Source: Poronia punctata (taxonomy: Eukaryota; Ascomycota; Sordariomycetes; Xylariales; Xylariaceae). From it: 64,000 bases of DNA. Position numbers and translations under genes: made by a program. Below are positions 35,538 through 47,605 of the stretch, in pieces. The stretch covers positions 1-64,000 of the forward strand of contig MU401511.1 of assembly GCA_022579005.1 (NCBI GenBank). Direction: 5' to 3'. The notes under the pieces are model-generated. The model saw only the letters and a program-made list of their open reading frames with translations. It did no database searches and was not told where the DNA came from. The number at the start of each line of letters is the position of its first letter. Position 1 is the first letter of the stretch.

Positions 35538-36000
35538 CGCCCAATGCGTTTGCAGCGGCTTCCCGTTAAAGCATAAGTACATTACCCGATTAGGGAAGTG
35601 ATAAGAAACATCAAATTTAGGGACTGGTCGAGGCGCAAGCGGAGATATAAGTGGCGGTTTAAACTTGCCAGAATACTCGGGCCGGTTGTATATCTGCGAG
35701 GTTGGTTTCAAAATAGGGGATTAAGGTGTATGGCGTCAATTTCGCATAACAGAGGGTCGACCTTAACAAAGCGACATATTACGTATGTAAAATATTGGCA
35801 TTCGTCGCATAGTCCACAGGGTTAACGTAAAAACCCCCCTCAAAAACATATTAAAAGCAGGTTATGTGGTATCCCAACACCGTACGCCATTCGTTACCCA
35901 ACATTGCATGTTCCAGCCATTCCATCTTTTCCCGGTATCCATTCCATTCAATCGACTGGCCGTACACGAGGGGTTGTATACAGGCCTCTTCGTGTTTTTG
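35538..36000. other. Convergent 3' region
   Basis: Lies between the stop codons of the membrane-protein gene (+) and spc24 (-). No gene seen; presumably both 3' UTRs. Confidence 0.5.
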
Positions 36001-36749
36001 TCATAGAGTCTGCCAGAAGTAATTGGCGTAGAAGAAGCGAGAGAACTTCTTGTCGATGTTGATGACGTGCACGTCTCCCTTGCGGTCATTTCGTATGATG
36101 GCCTTGCAAAACTCGCCGTCTTTCTCATCGCGCTCGATATCGATGCCGAGACTGCGGTATACGGTAAGTCGTAGCAGCACTTCATCGTCGACGGGATCCC
36201 TCCGTTTTGCCGCTTCGTCGGCCATCCCCTCGACGCCCTGCATCTCTAGTTCCTGTAGTCGCGCCGCGAGATCTGCCGCTTGCGAAGATAAGCGCTCCGT
36301 CTCTATCTCCAAGTCGGATGTTGTCTTTGCGATTCGGAATTTTTGGGTGTCGAGCCGGGCGATTTCGCTCGCGTGCGCCGATGACGAGTGGGCCGATGTA
36401 AGCTCCTCATATTGTGTTTGTTGAGTGTTCAGCTGCCGCGAGAGTTCTATATAGATCCCTCGTTAGCAAATATTCTCCCGCCGTCCACGGCGGAGTAAGC
36501 ATTACTCTTCAACGCGACCTCGGCTTCACGGAGGCGGTTTTCGCGTTCTTGCTCCAATGTGGAAATGTTGCCCTGTATCCGTGATATCGCATGTTTATCG
36601 GGGGCGATGTTGAAATTATTTATTGTATGGTGTATCAACTGCGAGTTTGGTGGCCTGGTTAGTATTTATTGACTTGTTGCCCATCACCAAGTCAACAATG
36701 GGAGTTGGGCTAGGTTACATACAGTGGCAGGCTCTTCATCGAGCAACAT
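36001..36749 (-). CDS. spc24: Kinetochore protein Spc24 (Ndc80 complex)
   Basis: Three-exon model on the minus strand: 36749-36723, 36638-36506, 36446-36001, giving 201 residues, about the usual length. Exon 1 is 27 nt and encodes only MLLDEEPAT. Exons 2 and 3 encode a coiled coil (about residues 25-115) and the C-terminal globular RWD-like domain, recognisable by [35 protein letters not shown] and [13 protein letters not shown] at the very end. Spc24 pairs with Spc25 at the centromere-proximal end of the Ndc80 complex and binds the Mis12 complex and CENP-T. Introns are 84 and 59 bp; the second uses a GTAATG donor and has GCTAAC before its TAG acceptor. It shares a 767-bp divergent upstream region with fis1. 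Confidence 0.93.
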
Positions 36750-37516
36750 TGTATCAAAGTGTTGGACAGGTATAATTCAACCAGTGGTTTGTTTGTAGAG
36801 TCCTTTTGAGCGGTCTCGGTCGGTATGAATCGCAAGCCAAGTGGATTTGATAACAATTGGTGACAATCTACAAGTACCTACTCGTAGTGTTGGCCGAATT
36901 TGGTTACTCAACCTAGCAAAACAAATTGGCCTGGAGATCACCGGGGTGACGGGTTGTCGGATGTTTAATGTTGCGAGTGTGGGTCACCTGCGTCATTGAG
37001 ACTTGGTGGGCCTTTATGCCGAACTGCAGTACGTACTATGTACGTACAAGACAGATGTACATAATAGGCTTTTTATCTTTAGGGAAGTACTTCTGGCCCC
37101 TTCTGATATGGCAAGGTACCTTTTACAGGGCAAGCATGTGCAGTACCTAACATGAATTTGGACGACAGCATCGCCGCGGTCTAGGTTCGATACTTGTAGA
37201 TAGGTAGCCATTTTCCGAGCAATGCACCATCTCTTCTTCATTCCCTACAACCAATACCTATACTCTTCTCTGACTTCGGGAAGGAAAGCGCTTGGCTTCA
37301 GACTGTAATAACACATGATTTTTTACGATCCATCCTAATTTACAATCTCCGACAACAAAACCTGTGCCGTTGACAGTCGACCGACCGTTGAGCCGAATAG
37401 CCTCGTTTGTATCGCATTCTCTACACAGCAAGCCATCCAGCCAAATTTCCGAGTAAATTGGCTTGATCCCGCACTAGGACACGAGGAAGACGCCTCGAAA
37501 TAAATCAAAAGGAAAA
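36750..37516. other. Divergent promoter region of spc24 and fis1
   Basis: No gene seen. Short frames on both strands near 36,968-37,241 lack features. It should contain both 5' leaders and promoters. Confidence 0.5.
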
Positions 37517-38310
37517 ATGACTGCACTACCCCGTAAGTCTGGTGTTTCTCCGGCACACGGCATCGTTCCTCATCCATTGCTAACATACCTTTGCCTTTTC
37601 AGATGCTGTAGATGCGGAAACGTGAGCAATACCCTCCACACCCGGCACGCGGGAGACAGAAAAACAGAAAGTCGGGGCACCCCCAGGCACACACCATATC
37701 ACCTTATAGTACAGTATTAGGTGGGTAGCATGGCTTGTCTAGATACCTGGGGGGGGGGTTCAACTTTTGGTTTTTTCTATCACCCGTGCTGCCCGGATAT
37801 CTTATTGCCACTGACCTTTTTAGGCCGCTGAGAAATGAGGAACTGCAAGTTTTACGGGCGCAATATGAGAAAGAGGGTGATATGGTAGGCGTACAGACGA
37901 AGTTCAACTTTGCATGGGTACGCATCCAGATCTCAATATCCCTGGCTAATGGGTTCGATGCGCTAATCGCCTTCTTTGAGCAGGGACTTGTCAAATCCAA
38001 CTCGAGAAATGACCAGCAGGCTGGAGTACGGCTTCTATCCGAGATCTTCCGAGTAGCACCCGAGCGACGCCGCGAATGTCTATATTATCTGGCCCTTGGT
38101 AACTACAAACTCGGCAACTACGGCGAAGCCAGACGTTATAACGACCTACTCCTCGAGAAGGAACCTGCCAATCTACAAGCGGCTGACCTTCGAAGGCTAA
38201 TCGACGATAAGGTTACAAAGGAGGGTCTTGTCGGCGTTGCGATTATAAGTGGCGTGGCGATTGCCGCTGGCGTGGTGGGTGGTCTCTTGTTCCGAGGAAA
38301 GAGACGATAG
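37517..38310 (+). CDS. fis1: Mitochondrial fission protein Fis1
   Basis: Four-exon model: 37517-37532, 37613-37631, 37824-37917, 37984-38310, giving 151 residues, the usual size. Two tiny 5' exons (16 and 19 nt) spell MTALPHAVDAE and join the frame at [20 protein letters not shown]. Fis1 is a tail-anchored outer mitochondrial and peroxisomal membrane protein that recruits the Dnm1 fission machinery through adaptors. The TPR-like bundle is seen in [20 protein letters not shown], then [21 protein letters not shown]-terminal membrane segment (about 124-146, [19 protein letters not shown]) is followed by the basic tail RGKRR. Intron 2 (192 bp) contains a run of about ten Gs near 37,750. Without the two micro-exons a frame starting at 37,735 would be called instead, with a false N-terminus. 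Confidence 0.94.
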
Positions 38311-40466
38311 GTTATTCAAAGGAAGGATTGCGCAAAGAATGTAACAGTTGAGCGTGAGTACTCGTATATGCATCGGACTGGGCGTTCAAATGGTTGGCTC
38401 TTCTTATCTTTCTGGTGACATTCTCCTCTTACCTGCCCACCTACTATTGCAATATAATGGCCCATTGTATAGGTTCAGCCCCGACAAAGGGCGCTACCGC
38501 TTCCATAGGAATGTCATGAGTACAACGAACAAGGCTTTATACTGATATTCATGGATACCTTGGTGGTACTGGAATATTGAAACGTTATACAGTTGCGTGG
38601 GCCCTACAGAGTAGATATACCTTATGTGCTATCAACATTCCTAAATACCTACCCTCAATCCAGTCTGGAACATCGTGTGGCAGGCCTAGGCCAACCCGGG
38701 CCGTTCCGTCTAATCACTCGGTAATATAGCAAGACTTGCATACATGTCGCTAGACACCAGACACCATTTCGAGTATAGGTAGCAGTAAGGTATATTGCCA
38801 CATACACGTACATATGTTGTTGTGCATCGCTCACAGGCAGGACGGAGCACTCAGCATTGGGTTATACCTAAGCCACATATGGGCTGTGCTGGTGCACCTA
38901 AAAAAGGTAAAGAGATGCCAGGGTGCCAGGTATGTAGATAATGTACTTGGAGTTTGTACGTGTAAAAAGTATGTCAGTAGGTACCTCTATGTGGCATGCA
39001 CAGGAGACAACGATCCGACCCCGCGGACTGGAACTTGGAGGATGACGAAAGAACAACTGCAGGTACTTCCCCAAGTACTTAGCCCCAGTAAGGCCGGAGG
39101 TACAGATAAGGTCCTGGCATAAAGCCCAGAATATCCCACCTCAGACTGACTAAGTTGCAGTCTACTTAATGTGCCTAGGTACCTATTAAGAGTTACATAT
39201 ATGAGGTTATATACACCTTGTCTCTAAATAACTATCATAGCATTCCTACATCTTTTACTACCTCTCTCTAGACTGTTTGCAAGAAGCTTAGGGAGTCTGT
39301 ACACGTTACCTTATTACCACATCTAACACCTACAGTGCCTACATACCTCGTATACTGGCCTTTACCTACATACATATTTATACTTCTACCTACACAGTAC
39401 AGCCATGATACTTTGGGTGACACTGGTGTGCCAAGGCTAACTGCATTACCTCATGAGCCTTGTTGATATTGGAGGGCCGCCAGTTTGTTGAACACAACGA
39501 GGTACCTCGACACAACATTGACTCGACTCCGATCAGAACCACTGGACATCCACACAGTCATACCCAGTTACTTTATCCACCGCTAGAATTGCTCTCTGGA
39601 CCAATCTGTCCTTTGCATTCCTCCTTTCTACCTATGTGAGTTGTATTGTTTTCTTCTTGTTTTGCAATCTTCATCCGAAGTACCACCCTGTTGCTTTGCC
39701 ACAGCATCTTCCATTACATTTGGCTTGTTGGCGGATGTTTGGTAGGCATATTTAACCGGCAAGCTTCCTTATTAGTGGCAAGACTGGTGTTATTCATAGC
39801 CTCTCTTGAGCTTCTGAGTCACGGTATGCGCGGCTGTTGATTTCACTTTCCCCCTCCACTATCCTCTGCACGATGCTTGACTGTAACCTGCAACCGGCGT
39901 ATATATCCTGCAGACAGCGGAAGTGCCACTGATGTTATTGGTTGAGGAAGATTAAGTGCTTCTTGACTTTTACAATTATTGATGATGTAGTAACATAGTC
40001 TCAATGCTGACTTGAGAGCGCGCCACACAGACAAGCGCCCGAAATATCACGCCGAACCAGAGTCCTATTTTCAATCAGCTAGCCAGCGTTTTGTTTCCGG
40101 CCATCCGTCCCTCCCGTACCCGCCGCACCCGTCCACGTGGCCCATTAGCAACCGACATCATTTTTAGACTTCAACCGACTGCCAAGCATCATCCCTCAAG
40201 CTTAACTAACGAAGGGCAAAGATCCCTGTCGGTTCGACAAAGAAAGAAAGGCCATATCCTCCTACGTTTTCTTTGCGGCCTTCTTGCAACGACTACGCCT
40301 TGCGCGCTTTGCGATCCTCTCAATAGATCTACCCGCCGACATTAACATTTAAAGACCAAAACACACGCTCGTCACACTGGCGTCTCGAGCAATACGAACG
40401 GTCGGGCTAGCACTTGGCCTCGGTATCACCGCCCTTGCTGCTTATCAACAGTCCAGGCAGGGCGAG
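38311..40466. other. Gene-free interval between fis1 and RING gene
   Basis: About 2.2 kb with no supportable gene. Rich in TAGGTAC/GTACCT words. A basic, Arg/Thr-rich frame at 40,091-40,345 lies just upstream of the RING gene and is probably 5' leader. Confidence 0.5.
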
Positions 40467-42088
40467 ATGACATCCAGAGGCCAGCACCTCGAGGCAGTCG
40501 AGGGGCGCGAGATCGTTTTCTGTCACCGGTGCAGAAATGAGTGGTACCAAGACGAACACCCCAACAGTCTTACCTGCCCCTCTTGTCACGGTGAATTTAC
40601 TGAGATTGTAAGCGCATCTCACGAGCGGCCTTGTGTCTTTTTCCGCTAACATGCCACACCAGATTTCTGCTGAAAATGACCCCCGGGTGTTAGATGAGGG
40701 TTCCCAAGAGTCCGACGCGGATCATCCATTTCTCTCGTTTGCCCAACAACGCCGCAGGTTTCGTGATCCCGATTCTGATCCAGAGGAGGAGGATATTGAT
40801 CAGCATAACTTTCATGGACCAGGCCGGTTCTTTGGCCAACAAAACCTGCATCGTTCGCCTGGAACGTCGGAGTTTGGCCGCGCATCGCGGATTCGGCCTG
40901 GAAATAGTGATGATATAATCCGTAGGTTCACGGAGATGATTTCGGACATGAGTCCTCCCGGCATGGTGGGACGTTCTGGGCCCGATACTCTGTTCCGCGA
41001 GGACCAAGCTGCGCCCAGGGTTGTATATCGGACATTTCAGGGTCCGGGATTTTCTGGCGGCGTGAGTAGTTTCACCGTTACCACTGGTTCTAGCGCCGCG
41101 AGGCCTCGTGGCCCCGGCTCGCCTTTTGGAGCGGCTTCGGGCCGAGGGTCAAGTCCAGGTTCAGGTCCCGCAGAAGACGGCTTCCCGAGGTAAGTGCGAT
41201 CAACATGCATCAACCGTATAAGCTCATACACATCACCTTATATGCCTGTACATGAATATCAAACAGTCGATGTGGCTTGGCCTACTAACATGTTGGTACA
41301 GGTTCTTTAGCGAACTTATGGGGAACTTAGGAGGGCCCCCCATGCGACAAGGCGACAACGAAGGTCAAGATGCCAACCGGGGCGCCGGTGCCGGCGGCGG
41401 CCCTCCCGATCTAGCCCATATTGTACAGCTTCTGGCTACCCTCGTACACCCTGCAGCGTTCCAAGGCGACGTTGCCTACTCCCAGGAGGAACTGGATCGT
41501 ATCATCTCCAACCTTATGGAGGCGAACCCCCAATCTAATGCGCCGCCTCCGGCGACGGAAAATGCCATCGCCGCGCTTCCGAGAAAGAAGTTGGACGAAG
41601 GAATGCTAGGTCCGGAACTCAAGGGCGAATGCACGATATGCATAGATGAAGTTACGGTTGGGGTCGAAGTCATGGTACTCCCTTGCAGGCACTGGTTTCA
41701 TGAGGATTGCGCCAAGTTGTGGCTCGAGCAACACAATTCCTGCCCTATCTGCCGCGCAGCTATTGATGGTTCGTCTGCCGGGAAACCACCAACCGAAGGC
41801 AACGCTTCGCAAGGTGTGCCGCAGTCTAGCGGGCCATCCACACAGTCTGGAGCTCCGGGGGAGGCTGGGCCAAGCGGAGAAGAAAGATACCACTTTCGGC
41901 GGGCATCCCGACGGCAAAACCGCGGGCAGTCGCGTTCCCCTCCTAACGAGTCTCCAGCTCAGCGCCATTCTAGGGCTAGAAGTCCCAGTGATGCGCCTTG
42001 CGATCAAAGATCTGGTGACGGCGATCGGAGCCAGGACAGTCGGGGATCATCCGGGCCTTTGAACTGGCTCCGTCGATTGGGGCGGTAG
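40467..42088 (+). CDS. RING-H2 E3 ubiquitin ligase with N-terminal zinc ribbon (RNF115/126-like)
   Basis: Three-exon model: 40467-40607, 40663-41189, 41302-42088, giving 484 residues. An N-terminal zinc ribbon has paired cysteines in CHRC (19-22) and CPSC (37-40), as in RNF126/RNF115 (BCA2) proteins, where it binds ubiquitin or BAG6-type clients. A RING-H2 domain follows with Cys333, Cys336, Cys351, His353, His356, Cys359, Cys370 and Cys373, all present. This predicts an E2-dependent ubiquitin ligase, perhaps for quality control of mislocalised proteins if the animal analogy holds. The middle and C-terminal 110 residues are low complexity (Gly, Ser, Arg-rich). Introns are 55 and 112 bp; the first has GCTAAC before its CAG. 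Splicing restores FFSELMGNLGGPP from the second junction. Confidence 0.9.
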
Positions 42089-43191
42089 TGGGAGACGAGC
42101 TCATCACACAAGCTATGGATGCTGCAATATCGGGATTTAGTGGGCTAGCTGCCATGCATGGAACATATAGGAGTACTCGACGGCTGAGAAATCACGGGCT
42201 CAGCGATATGCACCAATGTAGTGCTACATGCCCCGGAGTAGGACTGGAACAGGGGGGGTAGTTGCAATGCCTGCAGGGACCTAAGCCTCCGTAATAGGTG
42301 GTGTGAGACGGATGGCGGTAACAATGGGGGTTTGCCGTCGCAGGGGAATAATTCTACAGCGACTTACCAGTGCTTTGGTGTAATCATGCCAAATATGGAC
42401 GCTGACGAGATGATGATAAGCAAATGTTAAGACTCTTGATACTCAACGGAAACCATCAAGGGGTGGCTACGGTGACACAGTTCACATCAGGTGTTTACAC
42501 GAGTGGTGGTCCAGCATGTACTCTCCACTGTCTGTTTAGATTCCGAGTTACATTAGGTACGGCTCGGAGCCTTGGATTGCTTTTAATTTCATAGGCCAAG
42601 ATTTACTTTATGTATTCAGGTGTCTATTGCGGTGTGACAAATCCCAAGAAGTGGTATAAATAAATGAATATCAGAGACGATGATGTAGGGGGGTTGGACA
42701 AGGTGTTGGAAGAATGCATGTTTGTGTTGTTATTACGCTATTTACGTACCGCCAGTCCTAGTACTTACATTACCTCGGCCTCCCCCTTCCTGTTACCTTG
42801 TTCAGGGTTTTTGTCTGTGCGAAGTACGTGTAAAAGAGGTTGGCTGTGAGGGTACCTACCTACCACCCTACCTACCTACGGAGTCGGTCGGTCCGATCGA
42901 GTTCCTGATGAGAGAAAAGATATGATATGTGGGGAAAATATCCTCTCCTCTGGCACCAGGTTGTTACCAAGGGAATAAATGAATAAAATGAATGACTTTG
43001 AACAAAAGAAAGGGGGGGGGGGGGGGGGTCGTGGGTACCGGGTAGGCAGGCAGGCAGGCAGGCAGGCAGGCTTTTTCTTTTCTTCTACACAAAGCTGATG
43101 ATTCGCGGCAAGTAAACCTATTCTTTGCTCGATTTCGCCCGAGAAAAAACATACTCAGTCAGATAGACCGGCAACTTGCAAGCGGGTTTAG
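42089..43191. other. Intergenic between convergent RING and His/Gln-rich genes
   Basis: No gene seen. The 3' flank of the His/Gln-rich gene holds a 17-base G run (43,012-43,028) and then seven AGGC units (about 43,043-43,071). Confidence 0.55.
43012..43071. repeat. G17 run followed by (AGGC)7 microsatellite
   Basis: A homopolymer of 17 Gs, a 13-base spacer, then tandem AGGC units. It lies about 120-180 bp beyond the stop of the His/Gln-rich gene, so it may be transcribed in its 3' UTR. Length is likely variable and error-prone in assembly. Confidence 0.85.
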
Positions 43192-44211
43192 TTAGGTATA
43201 ACGGCCGTTTCGGCGGGTGATGGGGGTGGGGGTGGTGGTCGGGCCGAGGAGGAGCAGTCGGGCTGCTGCGCGAATGGCCTTTTTAAAGACGCGTAGACGA
43301 GGAGGAGGAAGAGGAAGAGGAAGAGGAGGAAGGGGGTTTTCGGTCATCGTCTTGAGCTCCGGTTGCTCCAAGGAGACGGGCTCTCGGGAATGTTGAGCGT
43401 TCGGCGTTGGTATCTGTATCTCTAGCTCGGACGGCGTAAGCTGTCGTTGTAATGATGGCCTCGCGGGACACCATTGTGGTAGCTGATGGAATTGATGTAG
43501 CTGCGCCAGGAATTCCTGGTCATGCTCATCGGCGGGCTGGTGATGATGATCCTGGGCCTGTTCCTGTGCCTGAAGAAATTCGTCCTCCTGCAGCGCATGT
43601 TCCCGATGACTGAAATACCCCTCGGCTGGCGACGATGGCCTGAGGGAATACCGTTGAGGGATCTGATGGAGTTGGTGAAAACTGCGGAGTTGCTCCAGCT
43701 GTTGGTGGTAGATGTCGGATTGGTAACGGTAGGAGGGGTGCTCTTGGGCATGGAATCCTCCCTGCTGCTGCTGGTGATGATGACCCGTATGCAGGTCCTC
43801 AGACGGGTGCTGCTGGTACTCTCGTGTCTGGGACCACCGCGGAGTGGCATCATCATAACGGTGGCTTGAGTGGCGGTAAAGCTCGCCTTGCTGATTTGTA
43901 TTATCATGATGATAGTCGGAACCATGAATAGACCCGTCCTGCTGTGATTCGTAATCATCGGGTAGATGACCCCGTTGGATTTCGAAATGATTTTCGGGGC
44001 GGTGATAGGAACCGCTCTGCTGTACATGCCCCTGTTGATCAGCATTAGCTTCCACATCTTCAAAGTCATCATCGACGTGGCAGATCACTGGGTGTACTGA
44101 CTGGATACGATCAAGCGGCTCGACAAGGACTGGGTGTCGAAGGTTTCCCACAGACCGCACTGGCAGAAGCTCTCCATTCGGGCCCGGAAGGTGATGCCAT
44201 TGATGGGGCAT
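43192..44211 (-). CDS. His/Gln-rich protein of unknown function
   Basis: Single-exon frame of 339 residues, starting MPHQWHHLPGPNGELLPVRS. The first 60 residues are ordinary in composition; most of the rest is dense in His, Gln, Tyr, Asp and Ser, with motifs such as YHHDNTNQQGE and HHHQQQQGGF, and two related stretches LRSFHQLHQIPQ and LAQLHQFHQLPQW. The C-terminus has a Pro/Leu run then a basic segment. No domain is recognised. The family could be a prion-like or metal-binding disordered protein, but this is inferred from composition alone. Long open frames occur in two other frames over the same DNA because of the repeated CAN codons; this one is preferred because it is the longest, opens with ATG and ends beyond the others. 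Possibly not a gene. Confidence 0.6.
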   Translation of the reverse strand: MPHQWHHLPGPNGELLPVRSVGNLRHPVLVEPLDRIQSVHPVICHVDDDFEDVEANADQQGHVQQSGSYHRPENHFEIQRGHLPDDYESQQDGSIHGSDYHHDNTNQQGELYRHSSHRYDDATPRWSQTREYQQHPSEDLHTGHHHQQQQGGFHAQEHPSYRYQSDIYHQQLEQLRSFHQLHQIPQRYSLRPSSPAEGYFSHREHALQEDEFLQAQEQAQDHHHQPADEHDQEFLAQLHQFHQLPQWCPARPSLQRQLTPSELEIQIPTPNAQHSREPVSLEQPELKTMTENPLPPLPLPLPPPRLRVFKKAIRAAARLLLLGPTTTPTPITRRNGRYT

Positions 44212-47200
44212 TTTATCTGTAGTACCTATACTTCCTTCCCTAGTTTATATCTGTTCGGTTGTTATCTCAACTTCGTTGTTTTCTGCCCGGCAGAGAAACT
44301 TTAGATACTTGGTCCTGTCAAGTTTCGTTTTTTTCTTCTTCTTTTGCGAGCCTGTTGTTCTTAGAGAAGCGAGCTTTGGATTGGCAAAAACGAGAAGGGA
44401 CTTTGTGGCTTCGGATCTACCCGTCTCCTTTTTTATAATCCGGGGAAGCTTCGAACAATGGGATTATACAATTTATTTGTTCTCTCATTCCTATCTATAG
44501 AATGGTCTCAGGCTCGTCATACCTAACGACTAGACGACGCAAACACTTGTCTGGGTCGAGCTCCAAGTTGTGAGACATGCTTGGTATAAAGCTACGATGT
44601 TGTTGAATTAAAACTAATACAGTGTTTTCTGACGTTGTTGCTAGTCCCATAACCGTCGTCTTTGTCCATATAACCCACACAACCCACACAAACCCTCGGG
44701 ACAAAGAGAATAGTAAACCGCGTGGACAGTTGTAAGATCATATGAACAAGGGCATTGTCGCCCGTGTACCTAGATGTTGGGCCGAGGTCTATGTGAGGAA
44801 TCGTTACGCCTCCTAACTACAACAGTAAGGGGATCCTGCGACTTTTGTAAGTATATTTCGGAACAGCTTATCCCATATGAGATACCGACATGGCCGGCCT
44901 GCATTCTATACATGTCATACTTTTACTTTTAACCTGTTTTCTCAGATTACGCCCTTCACTATTTGGGAGCTGGAGATTTACTTGCGCACGTCATGTATCC
45001 ATCTTACATACTAGAACCATAAATAAGTTGGCAGACTCGTCTTGGATTTTTCATAAATCCCCTGTCGGTGTTTATCAGACAAGTCAGATAATGCCAATAT
45101 GAGCCCGCCCACCCCAAGGTACACGTATGTACGTGTAGGAGAAGAATATCCGAAAGTAGGTAATCGTCATCACACATTTTGCTCCCTTTCTTCCCCTGTC
45201 CTGTGTGGTTGGTGGGTGACATTAGTAAGTGGGGGTAGCATGGCCGAATTTGCTCCGGCAGGCAGACTTCCAATACTTTTACTTTCCCCCTTGCCGTACG
45301 TAAGTAGGTATAAGTCTGGGGCATGTAGGTATCTAACCTACATGTGTACTTGTACATTATGATGGAAATGTTTCACAAAGCCACGTTCTGTCTTCGGATG
45401 ATTGAATGATAAATATCCGAAGCGGTGAAACTGACAAAGGCAGGTCTGCAGAAACGTCGGGGTTGACTGATGACAAAGCAATGTGAGCGACTTTTATTGG
45501 TTGTTTTTTGCATCACATCATCATCTACGAGTACGAGTACCTAGGTCGCGGCATCCTCAATTCTTCTCCTCATACCTACGAGTACTACCTAGTCGCTTGC
45601 TCCGGCACTAGTCCAGGAGGAGATCCATCGGCCAGGGAAATTATGGGGAGAACTGGCGATCGAGTACATTTCACTAGGTAGGTTACTAGCCAGCTCTACA
45701 CGCTAAGCCCTGGCGGGACAGGCTCGTATTTTCAACGCCTTTCCAAGCTGCAGGTAAAATGCCAGAGAGCATTTCCGGACGTAGTCTAATGTGTAGGTAA
45801 GCTGAGAATTTGTAGTGTAAAGGTCAAAATAGAAGCTTTAACGTGTATAAGCTTATTTGTTCTTGTCATCTTTGCACAAGAACTAGGCGTGCTAGGTTAG
45901 AGCTGAACTTTGTAACTACAGTCTATCTCTTATGTCAAATGGTAAGAACTGGGAAGCTTATCAAGCGGCTGTTTGTCCTCGGCCTCGGCCTCATCAGGGG
46001 TCTGATAACTTACAATGTAACATATCTATAGAAGATATGCGTGATCACACCTTCTGTGTTGTAAATCCTAACTAATGGAATTAGTGTTATAAGAAAGCCT
46101 GTGCGCCTTGTTACATACTCGTAGGTACCTGTGTAGTTAGTTACTGCTTGATCTCTCCTCTTTTGTTTCAGATACTACTTGAACTTGAAGGCGTCGAATC
46201 AGACCACCACCACCCTCTTCATCCTACTCGTAGAGTAGATAGTTATTTGTTTTCGTCGAGATTACACGTGCCCGTATATATCCAATATTAGGTAAGACAG
46301 ATAGGCTTCACCGTATGCTGTAGCGCCCCCGCACCCCCACCAGTAGTACTCTCTCCACGGACATAAGCAGATGACAAAAGACCGGACCGGAGTTGAAGTG
46401 ATGATGAGTTGCATGACAGTCAAACTTTCTCAACTTCCTATCTACGATGCTAACCAAGCTAGCGTGCCTAGGTTAGGTTAGGTTAGGTTATATGTATTTA
46501 ACCTTGTGTACTCGTCTTTTTACATGTACGAGTACGTTTATATATAAAAATACCTACTTGTAGGTTGTATTGCACAATTCTATTATGCTTGAAATATGGC
46601 ACGCGAGCCACAAATAGGAGCCAAACAGTGAAAATGCCTGCTCAGCTTCTTAAAGTTAGCTTTGTTTAGGTAAGTACGTCCCTCCCTCGCCGTGCTTGTT
46701 TTTACGTGTACCTCTTACGCGTACTTAATGCATGAAGTTTGAACTTATCCATGTACAGTGCATCAGCTAGGGACCAATACGGCTTAATCGGCATCTGCTC
46801 GGGGGGCTCGGGCTCCTCTGACCCTTTCCCCTTTTGATTCCTGGGGATGCTCTGGGAATATCTTGGGGGCGTCTGGGTACCTCCCCTAGCATCCCTGAGG
46901 TCAAGGTAGGTAGAACTAGGCAGTAGGGGCTATATTGTAGAGCGGGCGAGTTGTAGGTAGAGGAGGGAGGGAAGAGCAGCAGCAAAAAAAGCGAGAGCAG
47001 CGTAGGTAAAGTACCTAGGTAGGTATGTGATGTGCTTATTACCACTACCTAATGTCGCAAGTGTCGCTATCTACTCGTATTCCAAGAGGTACTGAAAACA
47101 ATGGTGGTGTGTGTAGCATCCAAACTCTGGTCGGCCTCTGTTCTCTATTTCTTATTTATACTCCTAATGTCTACCCTAACCAACCATCCCCAGTTTTCTC

Positions 47201-47605
47201 CAAATGCAACGCCGTCTTGGCTCTCTACCCGTTCCCCTCTCCCGCTGGTCCCCGTGGCCCGAATCATTTTTATATCCGTCCATCTCCATCCTTGGTGAGC
47301 CCCCGATTCGTAAACCAGGTACCAGCCCTTCGCGACCGTTCATTTGCTATTCCCGGCCCGGCCAAGGCTGTGCTGTGTTTTTCTTGTTTGTTCATTGGGG
47401 CTAGTCAGGATCCAGCATCGTTGTCGAAGTGTCCATCTCACCGCGTTGCTATGCTACCCACAGACTGCCATAACCTAACCTTAGCCTTTTGAACAGCCCC
47501 GGCTGCGGTCCGGACGCGTGGTCGCGTGGTCGGCGATTAATTTTTCTCTACTACCATCTTTCCAAGCCCGGCGATCCCTTTCCCCCAGCGGATCAGCTTC
47601 CTCGC
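44212..47605. other. Long gene-free interval upstream of Zn2Cys6 gene
   Basis: About 3.4 kb with no supportable gene. Contains several TACGAGTAC-type words (45,525-45,540, 45,577, 46,118, 46,226, 46,527), a (GGTTA)4 tract at 46,469-46,490, and pyrimidine-rich DNA from 47,100 on that is probably 5' leader. A 146-codon ATG frame (47,052-47,492) lies in that leader and has no recognisable domain; it could be an upstream ORF. Confidence 0.5.
46469..46490. repeat. (TTAGG)n-type pentamer tract
   Basis: Four uninterrupted GGTTA units. The period is five, so it differs from the usual fungal telomere unit TTAGGG. A reverse-complement tract lies at 57,335-57,353. Confidence 0.8.

Noticed and set aside
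43422..44072. 216-codon frame on the minus strand overlapping the His/Gln-rich gene.
   Set aside because: Shifted-frame shadow rich in Met/Ile/Thr/Ser from CAT/CAA codons; shorter than the chosen frame.
47052..47492. 146-codon ATG frame upstream of the Zn2Cys6 gene.
   Set aside because: Pyrimidine-rich leader DNA open in other frames too; no domain. Possible upstream ORF only.
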